Shown here piece by piece: positions 18,631 through 27,270 of a stretch of 64,000 nt of DNA. Both the position numbers and the translations under genes were made by a program. Source of the DNA: Anatilimnocola floriformis (GTDB lineage: Bacteria; Planctomycetota; Planctomycetia; Pirellulales; Pirellulaceae). The stretch lies in NCBI RefSeq assembly GCF_024256385.1, contig NZ_JAMLFW010000001.1, positions 2,790,001 to 2,854,000 of the forward strand, given 5' to 3'. Under the pieces are notes generated by a model, which ran no database searches, was not told the DNA's origin, and saw nothing but the letters and a program-made list of their open reading frames with translations. Position 1 is the first letter of the stretch. Every line of letters starts with the position of its first letter.

Positions 18631-21273
18631 ATGTCCGATCTACATTGTCCCTGCGGCACGAATATGCCGCTTCCCCGGCATACGCCGCCGGCGTTGGCGC
18701 GGTGCCTGAACTGCGGCCGAGATTTGTCCGCGCAGGCCACGGCCGAGCTAAAACGCCAAGAGCAAGAGCGTCTGGCCGAAGAGCCAATCATGGCCGAAGC
18801 CGTGCCGCATTGGTCGCAGCGGATGTTGAGTGCGCTGCTCGACCCTCGGAGCATTCAATGGATGTTGCTCCTTGGTGGCGGTTTGATGGTGCTGGGCCTG
18901 GTCGTGTGGCTCGTCAGCTCAACGCTATTCGAAAACAAACTCGTGGTAGCGGCAACGCTGACGACGGGGAGTTTGCTGGTGCACTTTGCCGGCTGCGGCG
19001 TGGCTTTGAAGACGCGTTTCAAAACAGCTGGCCGATCGCTGGCCTTCCTCGGCTGTTTGTTGTTGCCATTGAACCTGTGGTTCTACAACGCTCACGATTT
19101 ACTGACGCTCGAAGGACAACTCTGGATCGGCGGCGTGGTCTGCTCGGCGCTTTACATCGCGACGGTATTGCTCTTGAAGGATCCGCTGTTTGTGTATGCC
19201 GTTGAGGGGGGCATTACGCTCACGGCGGTGCTGCTGCTTGGTCAGCAAGGTGTGGTGGCCGACGCGACCTGGCTCAGCGTGATCTTTATGGTCCTCGCGC
19301 TGGTGTCGATCCACGGCGAACGAGTCTTTCCGCCCGCCGAAGAGACATTCAGTCGCAAGCGGTTCGGCTTGCCGATGTTCTGGTCGGGGCAGGTGCAACT
19401 GGCCGCGGCAGTTGTGTCGCTGCTCGGCAGTCAGCTGTTTGCAATCATTCTCGCGCCCGATCAAAAATGGTTCGCCACGCCGTGGCTCGGCAATTACCTG
19501 ACACAGCACGATTGGCTCGCGGGTGGCCTCTGGCTGGCGGCCGCGTACGCTTACGTCTACAGCGATCTCGCGGTGCGGCGGCTCGGTTGGTATTTGTATG
19601 CCGCGGTCGGCTGCTTGATCGGCGCCGAATTGACGATCATTGGCCATCACTTGGATGCCGAGTGGATGATTGCGATGCCCGCGCTCACGGCGGTGATCAT
19701 TACGCTGCTGGCGAATCAGACGGGGAAAGATGCTGCCGATCAAGGGATTGCTCGGCGGTTGCCGCCGCTGGCGATGATTCTTGCGGGAATCGCCGTGCTC
19801 GCGGGTCTCTGTCAGCATGTGCTGGCGACCAGTTTGCTCGCTGCCGATTTGAATTGGGATCGGCCGACCGGCTGGGCGTTTCTCGGCACGATGATTTTCG
19901 TTGCTGTTTGTAATCGAATTATGAGTGTGTTGTTGCAGCCGCAATCGCAACGGGCTGCCGGAACGCATGTGTTCTTCTCGGCGGCGAGCGTGCTGATCGC
20001 TGCGGCCAGTCTGGCTCGGTGTCTGCACATCACTTCGTGGACACAGCAAGCGCCGTTAGTGATGCTCGTGCCCATGGCATATCTCGCTGCGGCCCGCTTG
20101 TGGAAAGGTAGGAACTGGGAACATCCCGTGGCGATCTCGGCCCAGGTCGGCGCGGCAGTAATTCTCTGGCACGTGTTGTTCAATACGGTTCTCTTTCGAG
20201 TCGGTCAAAACACGAACCTCTTCGTCGAACCAGTATTTAACTCGCTGGACAACCTTTGGCTGGGCTTGGTCTTTGGCGAAGCAGCCATCTTCTATGTCCT
20301 CTACGCCGTATTCTTTCGGCAGAGTGTCAATATCTATCTTGCCACGGCTGCATCCTGTGCGGCGGTGTGGCAGCTGGCGAATTTCTACGGCGTGCCAGAT
20401 GCCTGGTACACCATGGCCTATGCCAGCCTGGGTTTGATCGTGCTGGCCGTGGCGCGAGCGATTCAACCGCGGGATACGTTTCCTGTTGCGGGCGAAGCAC
20501 CGCAGAGCAAGGAGTTCACGACCGCCACCGCGGCATTGCACAGTGCGAATGGTCTGCTCTCGCTGGCCTTTATCTCGGCGATTCTGCAAGCCTTGTCGCG
20601 GCTCGTAACACAGCAGGCCGGCTGGCAGTTGCTCAGTGCGATGGCGCTGACGACTCTGGCCGGATTGGTTGCTGTGGCTCTCGCACCGAGCGCGGCCTGG
20701 CGGCGTATTTATGCGACGTGCACTATCGTGCTCGCCGGACTGGCCTTCATTCTGCTGAACGTGTTGATCACGCTCACCGCATGGGAAAAGGCCGAGTTAT
20801 TTGCGGTCGTCGTCGGTTTGGTGCTCCTGGTCGCCAGCTACATCGGGCGATTTGTAGAACGGGAAAAAGAAGAGACCGATCACATCACGCTTGGACTGTG
20901 GTTCGGCAGCGTGTTGCCGGTGATCGCGCTGTTCAGTGCCGCAATGTATTACCGGTTTGAAGTGCACCGGGTCTCGCTGCACGATGAGATGGGCTTGCTG
21001 ACTGTTGCGGTGTTGATGCTCGTCACGGGCTACGCCTGGCAGCTGAAGTCGCCGGTGATCGTCGGCGGTGGGGCGCTCGGTTTATACCTGCTCGTGCTGA
21101 TCGGCATGCTGGCCTACTTCCCCAATGTGGCCATCGGTTTCTACCTTGCCATTGGCGGCGGTTTGCTCTTCGCCTGTGGTGTGGCGCTGAGTGTATTCCG
21201 AGAACGACTGAGCGATCTACCAAGGAAAATCAGCGAAAGGGAAGGAGTGTTTCAAGTGCTGAACTGGCGATAG
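18631..21273 (+). CDS. Large polytopic membrane protein with N-terminal zinc ribbon
   Basis: 880-residue protein of unknown function. The N-terminus has paired cysteines (CPCG near residue 6 and CLNCGRD near 30) that look like a small zinc ribbon, then a short charged helix. From about residue 75 to the end there are many hydrophobic segments separated by short loops, so it is an integral inner-membrane protein with a very high helix count. Layouts like this occur in DUF2157/DUF2339-like membrane families, but no diagnostic motif allows assignment. The ATG at 18631 follows GGGGAT. A 15-bp perfect inverted repeat separates it from the Ser/Thr kinase downstream, so the two may be separate transcripts. 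Confidence 0.8.
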   Translation: MSDLHCPCGTNMPLPRHTPPALARCLNCGRDLSAQATAELKRQEQERLAEEPIMAEAVPHWSQRMLSALLDPRSIQWMLLLGGGLMVLGLVVWLVSSTLFENKLVVAATLTTGSLLVHFAGCGVALKTRFKTAGRSLAFLGCLLLPLNLWFYNAHDLLTLEGQLWIGGVVCSALYIATVLLLKDPLFVYAVEGGITLTAVLLLGQQGVVADATWLSVIFMVLALVSIHGERVFPPAEETFSRKRFGLPMFWSGQVQLAAAVVSLLGSQLFAIILAPDQKWFATPWLGNYLTQHDWLAGGLWLAAAYAYVYSDLAVRRLGWYLYAAVGCLIGAELTIIGHHLDAEWMIAMPALTAVIITLLANQTGKDAADQGIARRLPPLAMILAGIAVLAGLCQHVLATSLLAADLNWDRPTGWAFLGTMIFVAVCNRIMSVLLQPQSQRAAGTHVFFSAASVLIAAASLARCLHITSWTQQAPLVMLVPMAYLAAARLWKGRNWEHPVAISAQVGAAVILWHVLFNTVLFRVGQNTNLFVEPVFNSLDNLWLGLVFGEAAIFYVLYAVFFRQSVNIYLATAASCAAVWQLANFYGVPDAWYTMAYASLGLIVLAVARAIQPRDTFPVAGEAPQSKEFTTATAALHSANGLLSLAFISAILQALSRLVTQQAGWQLLSAMALTTLAGLVAVALAPSAAWRRIYATCTIVLAGLAFILLNVLITLTAWEKAELFAVVVGLVLLVASYIGRFVEREKEETDHITLGLWFGSVLPVIALFSAAMYYRFEVHRVSLHDEMGLLTVAVLMLVTGYAWQLKSPVIVGGGALGLYLLVLIGMLAYFPNVAIGFYLAIGGGLLFACGVALSVFRERLSDLPRKISEREGVFQVLNWR

Positions 21274-21285
21274 ATGGTACATTTT

Positions 21286-21324
21286 CTCATATTCATCGTT
21301 TGCAGAGCGAACGATGAATATGAG
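21286..21324. repeat. Perfect 15-bp inverted repeat between membrane protein and kinase
   Basis: CTCATATTCATCGTT (21286-21300) and AACGATGAATATGAG (21310-21324) are exact reverse complements with a 9-nt spacer. It begins 13 bp past the stop at 21273 and ends 34 bp before the kinase ATG. No T-run follows on either strand, so it could be a rho-type mRNA end, an operator or a leader hairpin for the kinase. Confidence 0.75.
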
Positions 21325-21358
21325 GTAAAGCAATCGCTCGGCGACAATAGGAAAACTG

Positions 21359-23047
21359 ATGACTACATCTCCGCCTGACGAACTACTGGAACTCGCGCTC
21401 GCCGAGTTCCTGCAGGCAGAGGAGAGCGGTCAGCCGATTACGCTGAGCGAATTGCTGGCGAAGTATCCGACAGTCGCCGGGGAACTCGCGGAGTTTTGCA
21501 ACGCTCACGAATTGCTCCGCTCAACTGCGGAACCGCTACGGCAATCGGTGCAATATCTGGTGCAGCGGTGGGACCACGGCGGCAACGACATCGATCAATC
21601 CACGCTCGATGTTCCGCGAATTTCAGTGCTCGGTGAGTTACGCGAACCTGCGCAGTTCGGCGATTATGAATTGCTTGAGGAACTTGGCCGTGGCGGCATG
21701 GGGGTCGTCTACAAAGCACGGCACAGGCGACTCAATCGCACGGTCGCCTTGAAAATGATCCTGGCCGGTCGCTTTGCCGACGAAAGTGATCTCTCGCGAT
21801 TTCGCGCCGAGGCGCAAACAGCGGCGGCGCTCGATCATCCCGGCATCGTGCCGATTCACGAAGCGGGCGAAGTCGACGGCATGCCCTATTTTTCGATGAG
21901 CTATGTCGAAGGGACCAGCCTCGCCGATCTGACGCGCAAGGAACCCTTGCCGGCAGCTGATGCTGCACGATTGATTCGCCGCATCGCCGCCGCCGTGGCG
22001 TATGCTCACGAGCAGGGCGTCGTTCACCGCGATCTGAAACCGGCGAATATTTTGCTCGCCCGCGATGCGAGTGGGCGGTTCGATCCCAAGATCACCGATT
22101 TCGGCCTTGCGCGGCGAATGGATGTCGACAGCCGATTGACGACCACTGGCCAAGTCCTCGGCACGCCGAGCTACATGTCGCCCGAACAGGCCTCGGGCCG
22201 GCCGCACGATGCCGACGCTGCGGCAGACATTTATTCGCTCGGGGCGATTTTGTATGCGGTGGTCGCTGGTCGGCCACCGTTTGTTGCCGACTCGCCGATG
22301 GACGTGTTGCTGCAGGTTCTCGAGAGCGAACCGCCTCCCTTGCGTTCGCTGAATGCGACGGTGCCGCGCGAGCTCGAATGGATTTGTTTGAAGTGCCTCG
22401 AAAAGCGCCCCGCCGACCGCTACACAACCGCCGCTGATCTAGCCGAAGATCTTGACCGCTTCCTGCGACAAGAACCGCCCGAAGCCCGTGGCGGCGCGCT
22501 CATTCATCAGCTTCGCCGTTGGGGCCGCAGAGAACCAGTCTTCGCTGCGCACATCATCGGCTTGTCGTTGATTCTTCTGCTGACGCAATTCATTTTTATC
22601 GGCCATCCCGACCGCGACCTCGATTATCACTGGCCGATCTGTCTACTCATTCTTTGCTGGCTCGGTGCGAGCGGAGTGCTGCAGCTCATTGCCCGACGGC
22701 AACTGGCCAGCGAAGTGACTGCCGTGCTCTGGAGCGCCGTGGATGTCGCGTTTCTTTCTGGCTTGCTCGGTCTTGTCGTCGCGCCGCGCGGCTTGCTCTT
22801 TGGCGGCTATCACGTGTTAGTTTGCGCCGCCAGCTTGTATTTTCACACGCGCGTGGTGATTGCCACCACGCTCCTCGCGATGGCAGCGAGCACGCTGTTA
22901 TTAATTTTCCGCAACGACGCTGGTCCGTGGCATTACGGTGTGTTTCTCGAAGCTACGCTCGCGCTAACCGGCTTCTTCGTCAGTTATCACGTCTGGCGAC
23001 TCGGTATCTTGCGCGATTATTACGAAGAGCGCCGGCCACGCTGGTAG
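21359..23047 (+). CDS. Membrane-anchored Ser/Thr protein kinase (Hanks type)
   Basis: 562-residue kinase. The first 100 residues form a helical planctomycete-type N-terminal segment. The kinase domain spans about 103-365 with glycine loop GRGGMGVVYKA, ATP-binding K132 in VALKMI, catalytic D225 in VHRDLKPANILLA, DFGLARR and GTPSYMSPEQ. About residues 390-540 contain several hydrophobic helices in place of the usual single anchor plus sensor, so the kinase faces the cytoplasm. All catalytic residues are present, so activity is expected. A second kinase-like gene follows 143 bp downstream in the same direction. Substrates are unknown. Confidence 0.93.
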   Translation: MTTSPPDELLELALAEFLQAEESGQPITLSELLAKYPTVAGELAEFCNAHELLRSTAEPLRQSVQYLVQRWDHGGNDIDQSTLDVPRISVLGELREPAQFGDYELLEELGRGGMGVVYKARHRRLNRTVALKMILAGRFADESDLSRFRAEAQTAAALDHPGIVPIHEAGEVDGMPYFSMSYVEGTSLADLTRKEPLPAADAARLIRRIAAAVAYAHEQGVVHRDLKPANILLARDASGRFDPKITDFGLARRMDVDSRLTTTGQVLGTPSYMSPEQASGRPHDADAAADIYSLGAILYAVVAGRPPFVADSPMDVLLQVLESEPPPLRSLNATVPRELEWICLKCLEKRPADRYTTAADLAEDLDRFLRQEPPEARGGALIHQLRRWGRREPVFAAHIIGLSLILLLTQFIFIGHPDRDLDYHWPICLLILCWLGASGVLQLIARRQLASEVTAVLWSAVDVAFLSGLLGLVVAPRGLLFGGYHVLVCAASLYFHTRVVIATTLLAMAASTLLLIFRNDAGPWHYGVFLEATLALTGFFVSYHVWRLGILRDYYEERRPRW

Positions 23048-23190
23048 TTGGATTTCCCACCTACGCCGCCCAAGCCGGCTATCCAACGAACAGCACTGCA
23101 CTGGCGAATTACGACATTGCAACCTAAACTGAAAGTAGTACGCCGCAATGGCATGCGGCAGGTCTCATCATCGAGCGAAGCGGAGCGCCC

Positions 23191-24336
23191 ATGCTGACCA
23201 CGACCGAGCAGGAAGTCTCACCCACGATCACGCAGGGTGGGGACATTACCCCCAAAGAACCGAACGAACTGATCAGTCGGTATCAAGAGATCGTGAGCGA
23301 GCAGCGGCTCAACTGGACTTCGCACCTGCATCTCAACAAGCGACTCGGCGCCGGCGGACAGGGTGTGGTGTATCTCACGCAACTGCGCGGCACCGACGAA
23401 TTTACGCTCCCTGCCGCGCTGAAGATTTTTTCGCCCGAACGTTTCGATGATGCCGCTGCTTACGACGATGCGATGACCCGCGTCGCACGGTCATCGGCCC
23501 AGATCGCACAGATTCAGCACGACAATCTTCTCTACGTCTATAACTTTGTCGATCGCCGCCGCATCCGCATGCTGGTGATGGAATGGATCGACGGCTACGA
23601 CCTGCAAGACCTGCTCACGATGCGAATGTGGGAGCGGATGCGCGATCGCAGCAGCCAACGCCGCTGGGAATACATCAACCGAGTGATCTTCACCGCCGGC
23701 CCGACGCAGCCGCGGCTGAAGCCCGGCATGGCAGTCGCAGTGATTCGCGACTGTCTTAGTGGTCTCGCGGCGCTCCATCGCCACGGCATCGTCCATGGCG
23801 ACATCAAGCCGTCGAACATCATGCTCAAGCGCACGGGCATCGCGAAGATCATCGATATCGGTTCCGCCTTCGAATACAACGCGCCACCGAAGTATCGCCC
23901 CTGCACGCCGGCTTATGCGGCCCCCGAAGTTCTCGAAAATCGCGAGTGCACGCCGCGGAGCGACTTGTGTTCGCTCGGTTATGTACTGATCGAAATGCTT
24001 GCCGGTTGCTCGCCGGTCGCCGGGGTGAATGATCTTCGGCAACTCCTCGAAGTTCGCCGAAATCTGCCGGCCCGCTTGCCGGAAATTCTGCCCGAAGAAG
24101 TGGTCCGCTGCGAACTGCTGCTGAGTTTCATTCGCGGCATGATCGCGCCCGATCCCATTCGTCGTTTCCCCAGCGCCGAAGCGGCTGATCTGCTCAAGGA
24201 AGGCGCCGCTGCCTTTCAACGGCAACTGGTCATCGGCGATCTCGCGGCCGAATATCCGAACGAGATTCGTGAGTGGCTTGATGAACTCAAGGGCATGGAA
24301 GCGCACGACGTCGCCCAAAATCTTTCCAGCTGGTAA
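23191..24336 (+). CDS. Soluble Ser/Thr kinase with DIG in place of DFG
   Basis: 381-residue cytoplasmic kinase with no membrane segment. Visible motifs: GAGGQGVVYL, the Lys in PAALKIF, catalytic D204 in VHGDIKPSNIML (HGD replaces HRD), metal-binding Asp in IIDIGSAF (DIG replaces DFG), and PAYAAPEVLE. The helix C to hinge region carries an insertion rich in Arg and Trp (WERMRDRSSQRRW). The essential K, D and D are kept, so it is probably active, although the altered HRD Arg and DFG Phe suggest different regulation, perhaps without activation-loop phosphorylation. GCGGAGCG precedes the ATG. It is 18 bp upstream of the exported PCMT gene, so the two are probably co-transcribed. Confidence 0.88.
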   Translation: MLTTTEQEVSPTITQGGDITPKEPNELISRYQEIVSEQRLNWTSHLHLNKRLGAGGQGVVYLTQLRGTDEFTLPAALKIFSPERFDDAAAYDDAMTRVARSSAQIAQIQHDNLLYVYNFVDRRRIRMLVMEWIDGYDLQDLLTMRMWERMRDRSSQRRWEYINRVIFTAGPTQPRLKPGMAVAVIRDCLSGLAALHRHGIVHGDIKPSNIMLKRTGIAKIIDIGSAFEYNAPPKYRPCTPAYAAPEVLENRECTPRSDLCSLGYVLIEMLAGCSPVAGVNDLRQLLEVRRNLPARLPEILPEEVVRCELLLSFIRGMIAPDPIRRFPSAEAADLLKEGAAAFQRQLVIGDLAAEYPNEIREWLDELKGMEAHDVAQNLSSW

Positions 24337-24354
24337 TCGCCGGAGCCTGCCGTT

Positions 24355-25575
24355 ATGCAACGCTTGTCAATCTTCGCCGCTGCTGCCGTTCTGTTCTTGA
24401 GCCAAGCCGTTGCCTCTGCGCAAACGCGGGTCCAGTTCGAAAAAATGCGCCAGCAGATGGTCGACAAAGTGCTGGTTGCCGGCGGCATCAAGGACCAGCG
24501 GGTGCTCGATGTCTTCCGGCAAATTCCGCGGCATGAGTTCGTCGCGGTCGAGCACCGCCAGAAGGCCTATTTCGATATGGCCATTCCAATCGGCGATCAG
24601 CAGACGATTTCGTCGCCGTTCATCGTGGCCTACATGACGCAGTCACTCGATCCCAAACCGACCGACAAAGTGCTGGAGATCGGCACCGGTAGCGGCTTTC
24701 AAGCTGCCGTGCTCAGTCCGCTCGTTAAAGAAGTTTATTCGATCGAGATCGTCGAGCCGCTGGCGAAATCTGCCAAGCGCACGCTGGAGCGGCTGGGCTA
24801 CAAGAATGTCATCACCAAGGCCGGCGATGGTTACCTCGGCTGGAGCGAACACGCGCCGTTCGACAAGGTGATTGTCACTTGCTCGCCCGAGGAAGTGCCG
24901 CAGCCGCTCGTCGATCAACTCCGCGAGGGTGGACTGATTGTGGTCCCCGTCGGTGAACGCTTTCGCCAGACGCTCTACTTGATGCGGAAGAAAGACGGCA
25001 AACTCGAGCGCGAAGCGCTGCTGCCGACGCTCTTCGTGCCAATGACGGGCAAAGCCGAAGACACTCGTCAGGTGAAACCCGACCCAGCCAATCCGCAGGT
25101 CGACAACGGCAGCTTTGAGGAGAAAGCCTTCGAATCGGGCGGTCAGCCCGGCTGGTATTACGAGAAGCAAGTCACCTGGCAAGAGATGTCGAACGCTCCC
25201 GATGGGAAGCACGCCATCACGATGCAGAACACGACGCCGGGCCTGTCTGCTCACATTTTGCAAGGCTTTGGCATCGACGGTCGGCAGGTGAAGAATCTCG
25301 AGGTGTCAGCCTGGATCACGACGAAGGACATCGTGCCGGATCTGAAAAAAGACGAAGCCCCGCTGATTGCGGTGACCCTTTACGATTCGCAGCGCCGCGA
25401 ACTGGGCCATCAACTGATCGGGCCTGTGGTTGGCGACACGGCCTGGCATGAAATCAAAAAGGTGATCAAAGTGCCGGAGAACGCCCGCGAAGGGATTCTT
25501 CGCGTCGGCATGTTTGGGGCTACCGGGACGACCTCGTTCGACAAGATTCAGTTCAAGAAGGTGGATCCGAAGTAA
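24355..25575 (+). CDS. pcm: Exported protein-L-isoaspartate O-methyltransferase with C-terminal beta domain
   Basis: Repairs isoaspartyl residues in damaged proteins using S-adenosylmethionine. Residues 1-22 form a signal peptide (AAAAVLFLSQAVASA). Residues about 25-215 carry PCMT hallmarks: PRHEFV, the substrate region IPIGDQQTISSPFIVA, SAM motif VLEIGTGSGFQAAVLS, and VPVGERFRQ. Residues about 245-406 form an extra domain that looks like a carbohydrate-binding or jelly-roll module (VDNGSFEE, GWYYEKQ, AWHEIKKVIKVP). The family is usually cytoplasmic, about 210 residues and single-domain, so export plus fusion is unusual, and the source of SAM outside the cytoplasm is unclear. The start ATG follows CCGGAG. 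Confidence 0.88.
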   Translation: MQRLSIFAAAAVLFLSQAVASAQTRVQFEKMRQQMVDKVLVAGGIKDQRVLDVFRQIPRHEFVAVEHRQKAYFDMAIPIGDQQTISSPFIVAYMTQSLDPKPTDKVLEIGTGSGFQAAVLSPLVKEVYSIEIVEPLAKSAKRTLERLGYKNVITKAGDGYLGWSEHAPFDKVIVTCSPEEVPQPLVDQLREGGLIVVPVGERFRQTLYLMRKKDGKLEREALLPTLFVPMTGKAEDTRQVKPDPANPQVDNGSFEEKAFESGGQPGWYYEKQVTWQEMSNAPDGKHAITMQNTTPGLSAHILQGFGIDGRQVKNLEVSAWITTKDIVPDLKKDEAPLIAVTLYDSQRRELGHQLIGPVVGDTAWHEIKKVIKVPENAREGILRVGMFGATGTTSFDKIQFKKVDPK

Positions 25576-25780
25576 GCAGGCCTTCGAGGTCCTTTTTTCG
25601 CTAAGCCGCTCACCTCGCCAGCACGCAGTTGCCACTATTTCGTTCAATCTTCTGAACAAACGAACCTTTCTTGGCCGAGTCGCGTCTAAGATTACAGCAG
25701 CGACCTCCGAATTACTCGGATGCGGCCGCGGCTCCTACCTCGCACAACGACCAGGGCCGTCCGAAACGCGGCTCACGCCC

Positions 25781-26884
25781 ATGCAACGCTCCAAGCTGCG
25801 AAGGCAAATCACCTTCGAAGCGGCTCGTCTCATGTACTCGCGGGAAGAATCGGAATACTTCCGCGCGAAGCAGAAGGCCGCTCACCGTCTCTGCCAAGGT
25901 TGGGTCAAACCCGCCGATCTCCCCAGCAACGCGGAAATCCGCGACGAAGTGCAAGCCCTTGCGCGCTTGCACGAGGGAGATCGGCGCACGGACAATCTCC
26001 GCGAAATGCGGATCGAAGCCCTGCGCATGATGCGACTCTTGGCGCGCTTCCGCCCGCGACTGATCGGCAGCGTGCTGACCGGCCACATCCGCGCTGGTAG
26101 CGATATCGACCTGCATGTCTTCAGCGACAGCATTGAAAGCGTGTCGCACATTCTCGATGAACAGGGGCTGATCTACGACGTCGAACGGAAGCACGTGCGT
26201 AAGGACAATGAAGAGCGGATCTTCACGCACTTCCACGTGCAAGACCGTTTTCCGTTCGAGCTGACGATGTATCCGAGCGACAAGGCCCACTACGTTTTCA
26301 AAAGCTCGATCACCGGTTCTGCGATTGAACGGACGAGCATCAACGAACTCGAGCAGTTCCTCGAACGAGAATATCCCGAACTCGACATCAACGAAGCCGT
26401 GCAAAGCGCCGCCGATCGGCCCGATCGGTTTCAAGTCTATCAAAGCCTGCTGCTGCCGCTGGAAAATGTAAAGCAGAACTTGAAGTATCACCCCGAAGGC
26501 GAAGCCCTCTATCACAGCTTGCAGGTCTTCGACCATATGCGCGACGAACGACCCTACGATGAGGAATGCCTTCTCGCCGCGCTGCTGCACGACATCGGCA
26601 AGGGGATTGATCCACACGACCACGTCCGCGCCGGACTGGAAGCGCTCGACGGTTTCATCACACCACGCACGCGGTGGTTAATCGAGCATCACATGGACGC
26701 CCAGCAAGCTCTCGACGGCACCCTCGGCCAGCGAGCTCATCGACGCCTGAAAGAATCCGAAGACTACGACGATCTCTTGGTCCTAGCCCAATGCGACCGC
26801 GCCGGTCGGCAACCCGGCGCGCAAGCGCCGGAGCTCGAAGAAGCGCTCGACTACATTCGCGAACTCGGCGCGACGTTTGGCTAA
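25781..26884 (+). CDS. Nucleotidyltransferase-HD phosphohydrolase fusion
   Basis: 367-residue cytoplasmic protein. A nucleotidyltransferase-fold motif GSVLTGHIRAGSDIDLHVF lies at about residues 96-115 (the G-S and D-x-D pattern of polymerase-beta-like enzymes). An HD domain follows, with H in EALYHSLQVFDHM, HD in LLAALLHDIGKG (about 268) and a distal RWLIEHHMD. The order NTase then HD recalls CCA-adding and GlnD-like proteins, but it lacks their other domains, so the substrate is unknown. The ATG at 25781 was chosen because the longer reading (from 25514) overlaps the PCMT gene and has an unlikely Arg/Ser-rich N-terminus. The preceding 200 bp show no other feature. Confidence 0.82.
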   Translation: MQRSKLRRQITFEAARLMYSREESEYFRAKQKAAHRLCQGWVKPADLPSNAEIRDEVQALARLHEGDRRTDNLREMRIEALRMMRLLARFRPRLIGSVLTGHIRAGSDIDLHVFSDSIESVSHILDEQGLIYDVERKHVRKDNEERIFTHFHVQDRFPFELTMYPSDKAHYVFKSSITGSAIERTSINELEQFLEREYPELDINEAVQSAADRPDRFQVYQSLLLPLENVKQNLKYHPEGEALYHSLQVFDHMRDERPYDEECLLAALLHDIGKGIDPHDHVRAGLEALDGFITPRTRWLIEHHMDAQQALDGTLGQRAHRRLKESEDYDDLLVLAQCDRAGRQPGAQAPELEEALDYIRELGATFG

Positions 26885-26945
26885 GGCAAACAATGCGTAC
26901 AATGGTGGCTCTCAGTAGCCTTTTATCTTCCTCCGGAGATTCACC

Positions 26946-27248
26946 ATGTACGACAAAGCCAACCTCAAAAAACTGAAGAAGATCGGCCAATTAGCCCCGG
27001 AAGCCTGGAAGGGTTTTCTCGCCTTCGACGAAGCAGCGTTCAAAGACGGCGCGATTCCGGCCAAGTACAAAGAGTTGATCGCGGTGGCAGTGGCCGTGAC
27101 GACGCAATGCCCTTATTGCATTGAAATCCACGGTGATCGCGCCAAGAAGGCCGGCGCTACCGAAGCCGAACTGGCCGAGGCTTCGTTGGTCGCCGCCGCG
27201 ATTCGCGCTGGCGGCGCTGTTACTCACGCGACGCATTTGTTGGAATAA
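26946..27248 (+). CDS. Carboxymuconolactone decarboxylase / AhpD-like protein
   Basis: 100-residue small helical protein of the CMD/AhpD family. The redox motif CPYCIEIH lies at about residues 56-63 and the family helix KYKELIAVAVAVTTQ just before it. The CxxC-x3-H pattern is that of alkylhydroperoxidase-type thiol redox proteins rather than of true decarboxylases, so a peroxide-defence or thiol-reductase role is the better guess. CCGGAG lies just upstream of the ATG at 26946. It stands alone between the NTase-HD gene and a convergent gene. Confidence 0.9.
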   Translation: MYDKANLKKLKKIGQLAPEAWKGFLAFDEAAFKDGAIPAKYKELIAVAVAVTTQCPYCIEIHGDRAKKAGATEAELAEASLVAAAIRAGGAVTHATHLLE

Positions 27249-27270
27249 CTAGCGTCGCAAATCGCTGGGC

